A stretch of 64,000 nucleotides of DNA from NCBI GenBank assembly GCA_003864495.1, contig ML133422.1, positions 124,001 to 188,000 of the forward strand, written 5' to 3'. Position numbers and translations under genes: made by a program. Source of the stretch: Nemopilema nomurai. Its lineage: Eukaryota; Cnidaria; Scyphozoa; Rhizostomeae; Rhizostomatidae. Under the pieces are notes generated by a model. The model did no database searches and had not been told where the DNA came from. It saw only the letters and a program-made list of their open reading frames with translations. Shown piece after piece: positions 10,247-22,664 of the stretch (position 1 is its first letter; every line of letters starts with the position of its first letter).

Positions 10247-10990
10247 TCAAGGCGAAGGCGAGAACATCTTCTTAGGCTTAGGGGCCCGTTTTGATCTTTG
10301 TGGGTTGTGAGGACCGTACTCTGGTGTAGCTGGCCTTCTTTCGGTGGCAGATCCTGGCAGTTCCACGGAAGTAGCAGCGCTAGCCAGAGGTGGAGTTGCT
10401 CTCTCTGTAGACGGCTAAGGAGGAACTCCGGGATCATCATCTTCTACTGAAGCATAACGCGGCTGCAACTGCTCAAGGTGTCGTCTCCAAGTAGGGCCTT
10501 TTGGCTGTACTCGAACATTGAAAGATCGAGAGCCTTTGCGCTTGATGATTACAGCTGGCACCCAACGACCTTCTTTGTCTCTAGGACCAAAGTAGAGGGC
10601 GTAGAAAGGGGCTCCGACTTTATAAGATCTTACTACTTTAGAGATAATCTCTTTCTGCTGGGATTTGGTAGCCTCTCTAGCTTGTTTTCCCTGAGCTGTA
10701 TGCGCTGGAGACGGTAATAGAGTATCAATCTTGGTTCTAATTTGACGTGAATTCAGCAGTTCACTCGGAGAATACCCACTGGAGTTGGGAGTTCTGCGAA
10801 ACTGCATAAGGAATTCTTGCAGGGCTTTTCTGGGAGGAAGACTTGACTTCTTGAGTGCCTGCTTGAAAGTTTGAACAAGTCGTTCAGCTGCTCCATTAGT
10901 GGCAGGATGGTATGGAGCTCCGGTGAGATGGGCAATGCCTCGCTCTTTACACCAAGTCTGGAATTGATTGACATGAATGCAGAAGCGTTA
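10247..10990 (-). pseudogene. pol: Gypsy integrase, C-terminal part (downstream of Helitron block)
   Basis: This is the minus-strand continuation of the integrase broken at 22665. It carries the glutamate of the DDE triad in NGAAERLVQTFKQ near 10890, then the C-terminal half with WVPAVIIKRKGSRSF. A one-base frameshift lies near 10955 and a TAG at 10415. After that stop the frame stays open to TGA at 10247, so 10415 is an acquired stop, not the natural end. Integrase inserts retrotransposon cDNA into the genome. This copy cannot work: it is split by 11.7 kb of Helitron and shifted in frame. Confidence 0.8.
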
Positions 10991-11681
10991 TCTACATATA
11001 CTAAAATGCCTATTATTCATGAGGCGGCACCACTTTGACGTCCCGTCGGAACCTTTGATCTCCGAGTCCTACTCGATTCAACAAAATAAACTCCAAAACG
11101 GCTGCACCCAGCTTCGAAATTCTGCTTCCCAAGTCTTCCCAGATGGTTTTTGTTTTGCAAGGCGTGTTTTCCCCTTGCCAGGCTCATCGATTTTTGACCG
11201 AAAAGTCCGTTTTTCTCCGAGTCGACCCCTTCCCCACCGCCTTCTCGGCGCTCTCCTGCCCCCACGGCAAACCCCATCCTCAAAGTTTTTATACCCCTCG
11301 CTTCGGCGAGCATTCGTCTTCGATCGTGGGTGGTTTTTTTTCCAAAATTTTTCTTATTTTTGGTGGACATTGCCATGTTTCTGAGCGCTGCTCGCCGGTC
11401 GTCCGCCTTCTCCGAGCTCGGGCTCCCGAACGGTTCGTGCCACGTTCCCCCTTTCCTAGCGGTACGGTTCGCCCGGAGTGCCTTTTTTTAGATGTGTAAT
11501 TTTTTCCCAAAATTCGCAAGCGTTTTCTCGAAATTCGCCGTGTTTTTGCTTCGATTCGCGATTTCCAGGCCAAGGGGAGAAAATTTTCTTGCCCTCGATC
11601 GGCCGAACTTGGCCCGGTCACGTGCCTAGCTCTGCCACCCTCCATTGTTTGGGGACAAAGGAGAGTCCTCTGCCGACGTGA

Positions 11682-12876
11682 GTGACGGGTCGCAGCAGAG
11701 CAGCAAGGCGTAGATCGGTAGTAGAGAACAACAGCGTGGTCGGGACAGGACAGGGCTCATTTCGTGCTTGCTACCCGTGTGGATTGGACGTGCTCATTAT
11801 TACTGGTCGTTGTTGTGCACTGTGCTGCTGCGTTTTTTGCGAATTTCGCCGTGGAAAGCTGCCTTACTGCCTTAAGTAAGTACTTTTCGTTTCTTCTTTC
11901 GATCTGATGATATTTCTAATGATGGTAAACTAAATTTCCGTGCTTTTTTGACGATTTTTCCAATACACCCCACGCTGGGGTAGCTTCCATACGCCACGAA
12001 AAATTTGCTATCCACGAGCTTGCCTGCTTTCGAGGATGTTTTCTGAATGCTGAATTGATTGCTTACTTAAAATGATGCTAAATGAGATTTGATTTTCATG
12101 CTTTTTCCTCATTTTAGGTGAGAAATCGATCCAAAACTCGCGGTAGCAGCAACGTGGGGAATGGCAGGTACGCCCTCTCGCTGGCTTCAAAATGCTGAAA
12201 ACTTTGTCGTGCCCTCTAGAACGAATCAAAGTAAGTTTGTTTTGTTGCATTATGATCGCTGTTTTTCTGGTTTTTTCTCTCGAGAAACTAGCTTTTGTGC
12301 GTGGTTTTTTGCACTTGGCCGTTGACCTGTTGACCTCCTTCCGCCATGCCCCGAGGTCGTTTTTCATTCTAGATAGCTCTAAATACCTAGATAGCTTGCT
12401 TTCAGGGAAATTTCTGACAATCAATCGATTAACTTCTTTAATGATGTTACGGGAGGTTTGATTTTTGGCTTTTTACCTTTTTTAGAGAGAAATCGAGCCG
12501 AAACTCACGGCATCAGCAACGTGGGGAACGGCAGGTACGCCCTCTCGCTGGCTTCAAAATGCTGAAAACTTCGTGCCCGCTAAATCGAATCATAGTAAGT
12601 TTGTTGTATTGCTTCAAGTTTGTCGTTTTCGTTGTTTTTCTGGTTCTTTTTTCGAAGAATTGGGTTTTGTGCTAGATTTTCGCACCTGGCTGTTTGACCT
12701 GTTGACTTCTTCCGCCAGGCCTCGAGGGCGTTTTTCATTCTAAATTGCTCTAAATAGCTTTGGCAGTAAACAACATGTTTGATGCATTCTAAAATCAGTG
12801 ACTGCTGCTTTTTTGTGGCCTTTTACGATTGCGTTTTTGGCAGACCTCGCTTCTTACGAGTTTTCCTTGCTTGCAG
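11682..12876 (+). other. Exon-intron-like block inside Helitron unit 1 (possible captured gene)
   Basis: An open frame of 65 codons (11682-11879) runs into a donor TTAA|GTAAGTAC at 11876. It is followed by acceptor CATTTTAG, a 113-bp exon-like piece (12118-12230) and donor AAA|GTAAGTTTG; then acceptor TTTTTTAG, a second 109-bp piece (12486-12594) and donor GTAAGTTTG; then acceptor TTGCTTGCAG at 12876. The two middle pieces and the introns after them are clearly related to each other, so an exon-plus-intron block has duplicated. All three units keep this layout. I do not recognise the peptide. It could be a captured host gene piece or the element's own transcript. Confidence 0.45.
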
Positions 12877-14343
12877 GGTCATGGCATGGCGTCAAATGTT
12901 ATCCACTGTTGCCGTGTTGGGACGAAGAAAGGAATAGCAAGAACTTCGTTTTTAATAGACGAGAGACTACCGTACGAACTTTAAAACCCTACAATTTTAT
13001 GTTGTATGTATTTAATTTTCTTGGTGGATGACGATGCGTGGTTTTCGATTCGACGTTTACTCATTCTCGCGTTGTTTCTTTAGTGTTGTTGAGATTACTG
13101 AAACTGTAGAATTAATTTGGTGCCTATTGGTGGCAATAGTCAGTTTTTGACCGCTACAGAGGCAGTTTTCATGTGTGCTAAGTTTCATTTTGTAAGTTAG
13201 AGATTTCGAGCTAAATGAACAAAAAGCTTTTCCATAGGACGGTTGAAAACGTGACAGAGCTATCGAAAAAGCCCGAGAGAAGTTGAAAATAGCTATGGGG
13301 CAATTTTGTTTTTGTGCTGGCCAAGGGGTCCCTTTTCGGCATGGCAGAGCCCCCGTAGTCATTTAAACTAAAATCGATTGGATTGACGAGGTTTTTCAGG
13401 TTTTGTCTATAAAAATATCTAGGATCGGCAGTGATTTTTCATTATATACTTTGCAAGAACTAAAGGGCAGGCTTCGCACGGTCGAATTTAGCGGATTTCG
13501 ACGTTTCGCCAGTCGTAAATTGTTCAAGTAGAGTCGAAGCCGATTAAGGGGCAACATAGGAATCAATTTAGACGTCGAAAAGGTCTAAAAATAAAGCATT
13601 TTAAACTTGCTTCACTTCAGGTTGATCAGCTAAAACATGGAGATTTTTTTTGTGGTCAACTGTTCTTCGATGGAGAATTGACAGGGTAACCCTCAAACGA
13701 CTCTAAGCTTAATCCGCCCACATTTTCTAAAACTTTGAGAAAAACATTGGCAGTGTAATCTACCCCCAATATTTTCCAAAACGGCTAACGAAGCAAGTTT
13801 TTAGTGTCGGCTTCTTCGGACTTGCCAAGTAGGAAGGTGTCATGTAGTGTTGTTTGTTTCATGCGGAGGTCGCTTGGCTCACTGGAACAAGGTTCCTTGA
13901 GGGGTGTTAACATTAACGAGTTGTCAATTTGATTGATTGCCGCCTCTGGTCACCGTCAAACTGCAATGGGACGTGCACTCGATCTTGCATGTGCAAGTAA
14001 CCGAAGTCGACTCTAAATCTCGACTTGGTTCTGAAACCATTTACAACTGCTTTTGCCGCGCAAAGTTGAAAAATATAGAGCGGTGAAGCTAAAAGTGACT
14101 TGAATAACGAATCACTCCCAATGCCCCCTCAGAGCGTGCTCGCCCAAATATTTACTGACAAAAATATGCGTTTCAAATAAAAATATGCATAAGGTTATGT
14201 AAATGAAATCGATGGCTGTGCGTGATTCAAATAATTTGATATTTAGGTTCACAAGAGACCATGTCACGCAAATAGAATATATTGCAGTAAAACTTTGAAG
14301 ATAACTTCCACCATGGATAAACAATATATTGGTAAAACAGAAG

Positions 14344-14864
14344 ACTAGCCCCCAAAACCCCGCTGCGCGGGCTTAAAACCCCTTCTGTGGAAATAGAATT
14401 GCCCCTTAAAACTACCCCAAAAAAAATTAGGCAGATTAGCCTTCGCAAGACAAGAGCCTCGCATCGAGAGCAAAAATGACGTAATGCACAGCCACGCACC
14501 GCACACTTGAAACGAAAGTTGTCAACGACAAAATGACTCGCCATCCTTCGCGTGCACCACTCGCACTCATGTGACAATCGCTAGGACGGGGGAGCCTCAT
14601 CACTTCATCTTTTGCCAACCCCGTTCTAGTGATTGTCACATGAGTGCGAGTGATGCACGCGAAGGATGGCGAGTCATTTTGTCGTTGACAACTTTCGTTT
14701 CAAGTGTGCGGTGCGTGGCTGTGCATTACGTCATTTTTGCTCTCGATGCGAGGCTCTTGTCTTGCCAAGGCTAATCTGCCTAATTTGTTTTGGGGTAGTT
14801 TTAAGGGGCAATTCTATTTCCACAGAAGGGGTTTTAAGCCCGCGCAGCGGGGTTTTGGGGGCTA
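14344..14864. repeat. Large palindrome at Helitron unit 1 3' end
   Basis: 14344-14592 is a near-perfect inverted copy of 14617-14864, with a ~24-bp centre. The left arm starts CTAGCCCCCAAAACCCC and so carries a complete Helitron 3' end in the wrong orientation. Each arm includes CGCTGCGCGGG or its complement and the phrase GTGACAATCGCTAGGACG or a near copy. Equivalent palindromes close units 2 and 3. Confidence 0.88.
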
Positions 14865-17800
14865 TCTACATATACTAAAATGCCTATTATTCATGAGGCG
14901 GCACCACTTTGATGTCCCGTCGGAACCTTTGATCTCCGAGTCCTACTCGATTCAACAAATAAACTCCAAAACGGCTGCACCCAGCTTCGAAATTCTGCTT
15001 CCCAAGTCTTCCCAGATGGTTTTTGTTTTGCAAGGCGTGTTTTCCCCTTGCCAGGCTCATCGATTTTTGACCGAAAAGTCCGTTTTTCTCCGAGTCGACC
15101 CCTTCCCCACCGCCTTCTCGGCGCTCTCCTGCCCCCACGGCAAACCCCATCCTCAAAGTTTTTATACCCCTCGCTTCGGCGAGCATTCGTCTTCGATCGT
15201 GGGTGGTTTTTTTTCCAAAATTTTCTTATTTTTGTGGACATTGCCATGTTTCTGAGCGCTGTTCGCCGGTCGTCCGCCTTCTCCGAGCTCGGGCTCCCGA
15301 ACGGTTCGTGCCACGTTCCCCCTTTCCTAGCGGTACGGTTCGCCGGAGTGCCTCTTTTTAGATGTGGTTTTTTTCCCAAAATTCGCAAGCGTTTTCTCGA
15401 AATTCGCCGTGTTTTTGCTTCGATTCGCGATTTCCAGGCCGAGGGGAGAAAATTTTCTTCCCCTCGATCGGCCGAACTTGCCCCGGTCACGTGCCTCGCT
15501 CTGCAGCCCTCCATTGTTTGGGGACAAAAGAGAGTCCTCTTCCACCAATCGAAATGCAAGTTGCCGACGTGATGACGTGAGGGACGCAGCAAGGTAACAA
15601 GGCGTAATAGAGAACAACAGCGTGCTCGGGACAGGGCAGGGGTCATTTCGTGCTTGCTACCCGTGTGGATTGGACGTGCTCATTATTACCGGTCGCGTTC
15701 GTGCACTGTGCTGCTGCGTTTTTGGGAATTTCGCCGTGGAAAGCTGCCTGCCTTAAGTAAGTACTTTTCGTTTCTTCTTTCGATCTGATGATATTCCTAA
15801 TGATGCTAAATAAATTTCCGTGCTTTTTTGTCGATTTTAATGCACCCCACGCTGGGGTAGCTTCCATCCGCCACGAAAAATTTGCTATCCACGAGCTTGC
15901 CTGCTTTCGAGGATGTTTTCTGAATGCTGAATTGATTGCTTACTTAAAATGATGCTAAATGAGATTTGATTTTCATGCTTTTTCCTCATTTTAGGTGAGA
16001 AATCGAGCCGAAACTCGCGGTAGCAGCAGCAAAATTCGTGAGGAACGGCAGGCACGCCCCACCTGGCCCTCGCTGGCTTCAAATGCTGAAAACTTCGTGC
16101 CCAGAACGAATCAAAGTAAGTTTGTTTTGTTGCATTATGATCGCCGTTTTTCTGGTTTTCTCTCGAGAAACTAGCTTTTGTGCGTGGTTTTTGCACCTGG
16201 CCGTTGACCTGTTGACCTCCTTCCGCCATGCCCCGAGGGCTTTTTCACTCTAAATTGCTCTAAATACCTAGCTAACTTGCTTTTAGGGAAATTTCTGATA
16301 ATCAATCGATTAACTTCTTTAATGATGTTACGGGAGGTTTGATTTTTGGCTTTTTTCCTTTTTTAGAGAGAAATCGAGCCGAAACTCGCGGCAGCAGCAA
16401 CGTGGGGAACGGCAGGTACGCCCTCTCGCTGACTTCAAAATGCTGAAAACTTCGTGCCCTCAAAATCGAATCAAAGTAAGTTTGTTGTGTTGCTTCAAGT
16501 TTGTCGTTTTCGTTGTTTTTCTGGTTCTTTTTTCGAAGAATTGGGTTTTTCGCTAGATTTTCGCACCTGGCTGTTTGTCCTGTTGACTCCTTCCGCCAGG
16601 CCTCGAGGGCGTTTTTCATTCTAAATTGCTCTAAATAGCTTTGGCAGTAAACAACATATTTGATGCATTCTAAAATCAGTGACTGCTGCTTTTCTTTGGC
16701 CTTTTATGATTGCGTTTTAGGCAGACCTCGCTTCTAACGAGTTTTCCTTACTTGCAGTGTCATGGCATGGCGTCAAATGTTATCCACTGTTGCCGTGTTG
16801 GGACGAAGAAAGGAAGAGCAAGAACTCCGTTTTTAATAGAACAAAGACTACCGTACGAACTTTAAAACCCTACAATTTTATGTTGTATGTATTTAATTTT
16901 CTTGGTGGATGACGATGCGTGGTTTTCGATTTGACGTTTCCTTATTCTCGCGTTGTTCCTTTAGTGTTGGTAGCATTGTTTGGATTACTGGATCTCTAGA
17001 TTTAATTTGGTGCCTATTGGTGGCAATAGTCAGTTTAGGGCCGCAGCAAAGCCATTTTCTGTGTCTGCTAAGTTTCTTTAAATTACTCGAAACGCATTGG
17101 ACAGCGTAGCGAGCTAAACGAGCAAAAACCATTTCAATAGGACGGTTGAAAGAGTGGCAGAATTTTCGAGAAAGCCCGAGAGAAGATAAAAATAACTACA
17201 GGGCAATTTTCTGTTTCTGATGGCGAAGGGGTCGCTTTTCGGCATGGCAGAGCCCCCGAAGGCACTTGAACAAAGATCGATGGCAGTAAGGAGGTTTTTC
17301 AGTTTTTGTCTGTAAAAGTAACTAGGATTGGCAGTGATTCTCCACTATATACTTTGCAAGAACTAAAGGGCAGGCTTCGCACTGTCAGATTTCAAAATTT
17401 CGCCAGTCGTGCATTGTTCAAATAGAGCCGGAGCCGATTCAGGGGCAACATAGGAATCAATTTAGACGTCGAAAAGGTCTAAAAACAAAGCATTTTAAAC
17501 TTGCTTCACTTCAGGTCGATCAGCTAAAACATGGAGATTTTTTTTGTGGTCAACTGTTCTTCGATGGAGAATTGACAGGGTAACCCTCAAACGATTCTAA
17601 GCTTAATCCGCCCACATTTCTAAAACTTTGAGAAAAACATTGGCAGTGCAATCTACCCCCAATATTTTCCAAAACGGCCAACGAAGCAAGTTTTTAGTGT
17701 CGGCTTCTTCAGACTTGCCAAGTAGGAAGGTGTCATGTCGTGTTGTTTGTTTCATGCGGAGGTCGCTTGGCTCACTGGAACAAGGTTCCTTGAGGGGTGT

Positions 17801-18728
17801 TAACATTAACGAGTTGTCAATTTGATTGATTGCCGCCTCTGGTCACCGTCAAACTGCAATGGGACGTGCACTCGATCTTGCATGTGCAAGTAACCGAAGT
17901 CGACTCTAAATCTCGACTTGGTTCTGAAACCATTTACAACTGCTTTTGCCGCGCAAAGTTGAAAAATATAGAGGTGAAGCTAAAAGTGACTTGAATAACG
18001 AATCACTCCAAAGCCCCCTCAGAGCGTGCTCGCCCAAATATTTACTGACAAAAATATGCGTTTCAAATAAAAATATGCATAAGGTTATGTAAATGAAATC
18101 GATGTGCGTGATTAAAATAATTTGATATTTAGGTTCACGATAGACCATGTCACGCAAATAGAATATATTCCAGTAAAACTTTGAAGAAACTTTCACCATG
18201 GATAAACAATATATTGGTAAAACAGAAGACTAGCCCCAAAACCCCGCTGCGCGGGCTTAAACCCCTTCTGTGGAAATAGAATTGCCCCTTAAAACTACCC
18301 AAACAAATTAGCAGATTAGCCTCGGCAAGACAAGAGCCTCGCATCGAGAGCAAAAATGACGTAATGCACAGCCACGCACCGCACACTTGAAACGAAAGTT
18401 GTCAACGACAAAATGACTCGCCATCCTTCGCGTGCATCACTCGCACTCTGTGACAATCGCTAGGACGGGGGAGCCTCACCCTTCATCTTTTGCGAACCCC
18501 GTCCTAGCGATTGTCACATGAGTGCGAGTGATGCACGCGAAGGATGGCGAGTCATTTTGTCGTTGACAACTTTCGTTTCAATGCCGTGGCTGTGTGACGT
18601 CATTTTTGCTCTCGATGCGAGGCTCTTGTCTTGCCGAGGCTAAATTCTATTTGTTTATGGGTAGTTTTAAGGGGCAATTTATTTCCACAGAAGGGGTTTA
18701 AGCCCGCGCAGCGGGGTTTTGGGGCTAG
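14865..18728 (+). mobile_element. Non-autonomous Helitron, unit 2 (3864 bp)
   Basis: Begins TCTACATATACTAAAATG with no spacer after unit 1. Ends with hairpin CCCGC-GCA-GCGGG (18703-18715) and CTAG at 18725-18728. It is nearly collinear with unit 1, including the exon-like pieces (first one 15995-16115, bounded by TTTTAG and GTAAGTTTG) and the 3' palindrome. Small indels distinguish it from the neighbours, so the copies have been separate for some time or were not produced in one event. No autonomous Helitron gene. Confidence 0.88.
18230..18728. repeat. Large palindrome at Helitron unit 2 3' end
   Basis: Inverted arms with a short asymmetric centre around 18478-18495. The outer ends are CTAGCCCC... 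and ...GGGGCTAG. It is the counterpart of 14344-14864. Confidence 0.85.
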
Positions 18729-21700
18729 TCTACATATACTAAAATGCCTATTATTCATGAGGCGGCGCCTTTGATCTTTGCCTCCGATCGATCGTACTCC
18801 CTTTTCTCCAAAACTGCTGCGTTTTTTCCAAATTCTTTTTGCTGTTTCTTCCCAACGTGTTCTCCCAACAGAGTTGAGGCTTTTTTCCGGAAAATTCGCA
18901 CGATTTTTGATCGAAAAGTTCGTTTTTCTCCGACGAGACCCCTTCTCGACCGCCTTCTCGGCGCTCTCCTGCCCCACGGCAAACCCCATCCTCAATTTTT
19001 ACACCCTCGCTTCGGCGAGCATTCGTCTTCGATCGTGGCTGGTTTTTTTGCCAAAATTTTCCTTATTTTTAGTGGACATTGCCACTTTTCTGAGCGCCGC
19101 TCGCCGGTCGTCCGCCTTCTCCGAGCTCTGGCTCCCGAACGGTTCGTGCCACGTTCCCCATTTCTAGCGGTACGGTTCGCCTGGAGTGCCTCTTTTGGAT
19201 GTCTGGTTTTTTTTCCAAAATTCGCAAGCGTTTTTTCGAAATTCGCCGTGTTTTTGCTTCGATTCGCGATTTCCAGGCCGAGGGGAGAAAATTTTCTTGC
19301 CCTCGATCGACCGACTTGCCCCGGTCACGTGTCTCGCTCTGCAGCCCTCCATTGTTTGGGGACAAAAGAGAGTCCTCTTCCACCAATCGAAATGCAAGTT
19401 GCCGACGTGAGTGACGCGTCGCAGCAGAGCAACAAGGCGTAGATCTAGAGAACAACAGCGTGCTCGGGACAGGGCAGGGGTCATTTCGTGCTTGCTACCC
19501 GTGTGGATTGGACGTGCTCATTATTACCGGCCGTGGTCGTGCACTGTCTGCTGCTTTTTTGGGAATTTCGCCGTGGAAAGCTGCTTACTGCCTTAAGTAA
19601 GTACTTTTCGTTTCTTCTTTCGATCTGATGATATTCCTAATGATGCTAAACTAAATTTCCGTTTTTTGACGATTTTTCCAATGCCCCACGCTGGGGTAGC
19701 TTCCATCGTCGAAAAATTTGCTATCCACGAGCTTGCCTGCTTTCGAATGTTTTCTGAATGCTGAATTGATTGCTTACTTAAAATGATGCTAAATGAGATT
19801 TGATTTTCGTGCTTTTTCCTCATTTTAGGTGAGAAATCGAGCCGAAACTCGCGGTAGCAGCAGCAAAATTCGTGAGAACTGCAGGCACGCCCCCACCTGG
19901 CCTCTCGCTGGCTAAAATGCTGAAAACTTTGTCGTGCCTCTAGAACGAATCAAAGTAAGTTTGTTTTGTTGCATTATGATCGCCGTTTTTCTGGTTTTTC
20001 TCTCTCGAGAAACTAGCTTTTGTGCGTGGTTTTTGCACCTGGCCGTTGACCTGTTGACCTCCTTCCGCCATGCCCCGAGGGCGTTTTTCACTCTAAATTG
20101 CTCTAAATACCTAGCTAACTTGCTTTCAGGGAAATTTCTGATAATCAATCGATTAACTTCTTTAATGATGTTACGGGAGGTTTATTTTGGCTTTTTTCCT
20201 TTTTTAGAGAGAAATCGAGCCGAAACTCGCGCAGCAGCAACGTGGGGAACGGCAGGTACGCCCTCTCGCTGACTTCAAAATGCTGAAAACTTCGTGCCCT
20301 CTAAATCGAATCAAAGTAAGTTTGTTGTGTTGCTTCAAGTTTGTCGTTTTCGTTGTTTGTTGTTTTTCTGGTTCTTTTTCGAAGAATTGGGTTTTTTGCT
20401 AGATTTTCGCACCTGGCTGTTTGTCCTGTTGACTCCTTCCGCCAGCCCTCGAGGGCGTTTTTCATTCTAAATTGCTCTAAATAGCTTTGGCAGTAAAAAC
20501 ATGTTTGATGCATTCTAAAATCAGTGACTGCTGCTTTTTTGTGGCCTTTTACGATTGCGTTTTTGGCAGACCTCGCTTCTAACGAGTTTTCCTTGCTTGC
20601 AGGGTCATGGCATGGCGTCAAATGTTATCCACTGTTGCCGTGTTGGGACGAAGAAAGGAAGAGCAAGAACTCCGTTTTTAATAGACGAGAGACTACCGTA
20701 CGAACTTTAAAACCCTACGTGTTTATGTTGTATGTATTTAATTTTCTTGGTGGATGACGATGCATGGTTTTCGATTCGACGTTTACTCATTCTCGCGTTG
20801 TTCCTTCAGTGTTGTAGCGTTGTTGAGATTTCTGAAACTGTAGAATTAATTTGGTGCCTATTGGTGGCAATAGTCAGTTTTTGACTGCTACAGAGGCAGT
20901 TTTCATGTGTGCTAAGTTTCATTTTGTAAGTTAGAGATTTCGTGTCACGGTTTTTTCTTTAAATTACACTAAACTCTACGACAGCGTAGCGAGCTAAATG
21001 AGCAAAAAGCTTTTCCATAGGACGGTTGAAAACGTGACAGCTATCGAGAAAGCCCGAGAAAAGATGAAAATAACTACGGGGCAATTTTTTGTTTGTGTGT
21101 TGGCCAAGGGTCGCGTTTCGGCATGGCAGAGCCCCGAAGTCATTTAAACTAAAATCGATTGGATTGACGAGGTTTTTCAGTTTTTGTCTATAAAAAAAAC
21201 CAGGATCGGCAGCGACTATATACTTTGCAAGAACTAAAGGGCAGCCTTCGCAAGGTCAAATTTAACGGATTTCGAAGTTTCGCCAGTCGTAATTGTTCAA
21301 GTAGAGTCGGAGCCGATTCAGGGGCAACATGGGAACCAATTTAGACAACGATACGAAGAAGTTTTAGCTTGCTTCACTGCAGGTTGATCAGCTAAAAGAA
21401 ACATATTTTCTTGTGGTCAACTGTTCTTCGATGGGGAATTGACTGTGTAACCCTCAACGATTTTAAGCTTAAACCGCCCTCAATTTCCAAAACTATGATG
21501 AAGACAACGGCCATGTAATCTACCCCCAATTTTCCAAAACGACTAAAACGGTCAACAAAGCAAGTTTTTCGTGGCAGCTTTTCGGACTTGGCAAGTAGGA
21601 AGGTGTCATGTCGTGTTGTTTGTTTCATGCGGAGGTCGCTTGGCCCCATGACTCGCTAGAACAAGGTTCTTTGAAGGGTGTTAACACTAACGAGTTGTCA

Positions 21701-22664
21701 ATTTGATTGATTGCCGTCTCTGGACACCATGAAACTGCAATGGGACGTGCACTCGATCTTGCATGTGCAAGTAACCGAAGTCCGCCAAGAATTGAAGTAT
21801 TTCGACTCTAATCTACTCTAAATCTCAACTTGGTTCTGAAACCCTTAACTACTGCTTTGGGCGCACAAAGTTGAAAAAATAGAGCGGTGAAGCTAAAAGT
21901 TACTTGAAAGACGAATCACTCCAAACGCCCCCTCAGAGCGTGCTCGCCCAAATATTTACTGAAAAAAATATGCGTTTCAAATAAAAAAATGTATTATGTT
22001 ATGTAAATGAAATCGATGGCTGTGCGTGATTAAAATCATTTGATATTTAGGTTCACGATAGACCATGTCACTCAAATAGAATATATTCCAGTAAAACTTG
22101 AAGAAAACTCTCACCATGGATAAACAATATATTGGTAAAACAGAAGACTAGCCCCCAAAACCCCGCTGCGCGGGCTAAACCCCTTCTGTGGGAAAGGAAT
22201 TGCCCCTTAAAACTACCCCAAAAACAAAATAGACATGTTAGCCTCGGCAAGACAAGAGCCTCGCATCGAGAGCAAAAATGACGTAATGCACAGCCAGGCA
22301 CCGCACACTTGAAACGAAAGTTGTCAACAAAAATGACTCGCCATCCTTCGCGTGCATCACTCGCACTCATGTGACAATCGCTAGGACGGGGGAGCCTCAA
22401 CCCTTCATCTTTTGCGAACCCCGTCCTAGCGATTGTCACATGAGTGCGAGTGATGCACGCGAAGGATGGCGAGTCATTTTGTCGTTGACAACTTTCGTTT
22501 CAAGTGTGCGGTGCGTGGCTGTGCATTACATCATTTTTGCTCTCGATGCGAGGCTCTTGTCTTGCCGAGGCTAACATGTCTATTTTGTTTTTGGGGTAGT
22601 TTTAAGGGGCAATTCCTTTCCCACAGAAGGGGTTTAGCCCGCGCAGCGGGGTTTTGGGGGCTAG
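18729..22664 (+). mobile_element. Non-autonomous Helitron, unit 3 (3936 bp)
   Basis: Begins TCTACATATACTAAAATG directly after the CTAG of unit 2. Ends with hairpin 22638-22650 and CTAG at 22661-22664; the interrupted integrase resumes at 22665. The first ~150 bp differ from units 1 and 2 after GAGGCGGC, so this is a slightly different source copy. The exon-like region and palindrome are kept. Confidence 0.88.
22148..22664. repeat. Large palindrome at Helitron unit 3 3' end
   Basis: The left arm begins CTAGCCCCCAAAACC at 22148 and the right arm ends GGGGGCTAG at 22664. The centre is about 22395-22418. It has the same architecture as in units 1 and 2. Confidence 0.87.

Larger units (their letters stand above)
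10991..14864 (+). mobile_element. Non-autonomous Helitron, unit 1 of a tandem trio (3874 bp)
   Basis: Starts TCTACATATACTAAAATG right after an A (10990). The end has hairpin CCCGC-GCA-GCGGG (14839-14851), ten bases and CTA; the G of CTAG is missing, and unit 2 starts at once at 14865. These are the structural marks of Helitrons: 5' TC, 3' hairpin plus CTRR, insertion between A and T, no target duplication. No Rep/helicase gene is present. Inside are a GC-rich 5' region with an E-box (GGTCACGTGCC near 11618), exon-like blocks (12118-12594) and an AT-richer 3' half ending in a ~520-bp palindrome. Confidence 0.88.

Noticed and set aside
10991..22664. Ordinary satellite DNA
   Set aside because: Units are bounded by Helitron termini and sit at a precise A|T site in a known gene; a satellite would not give this.
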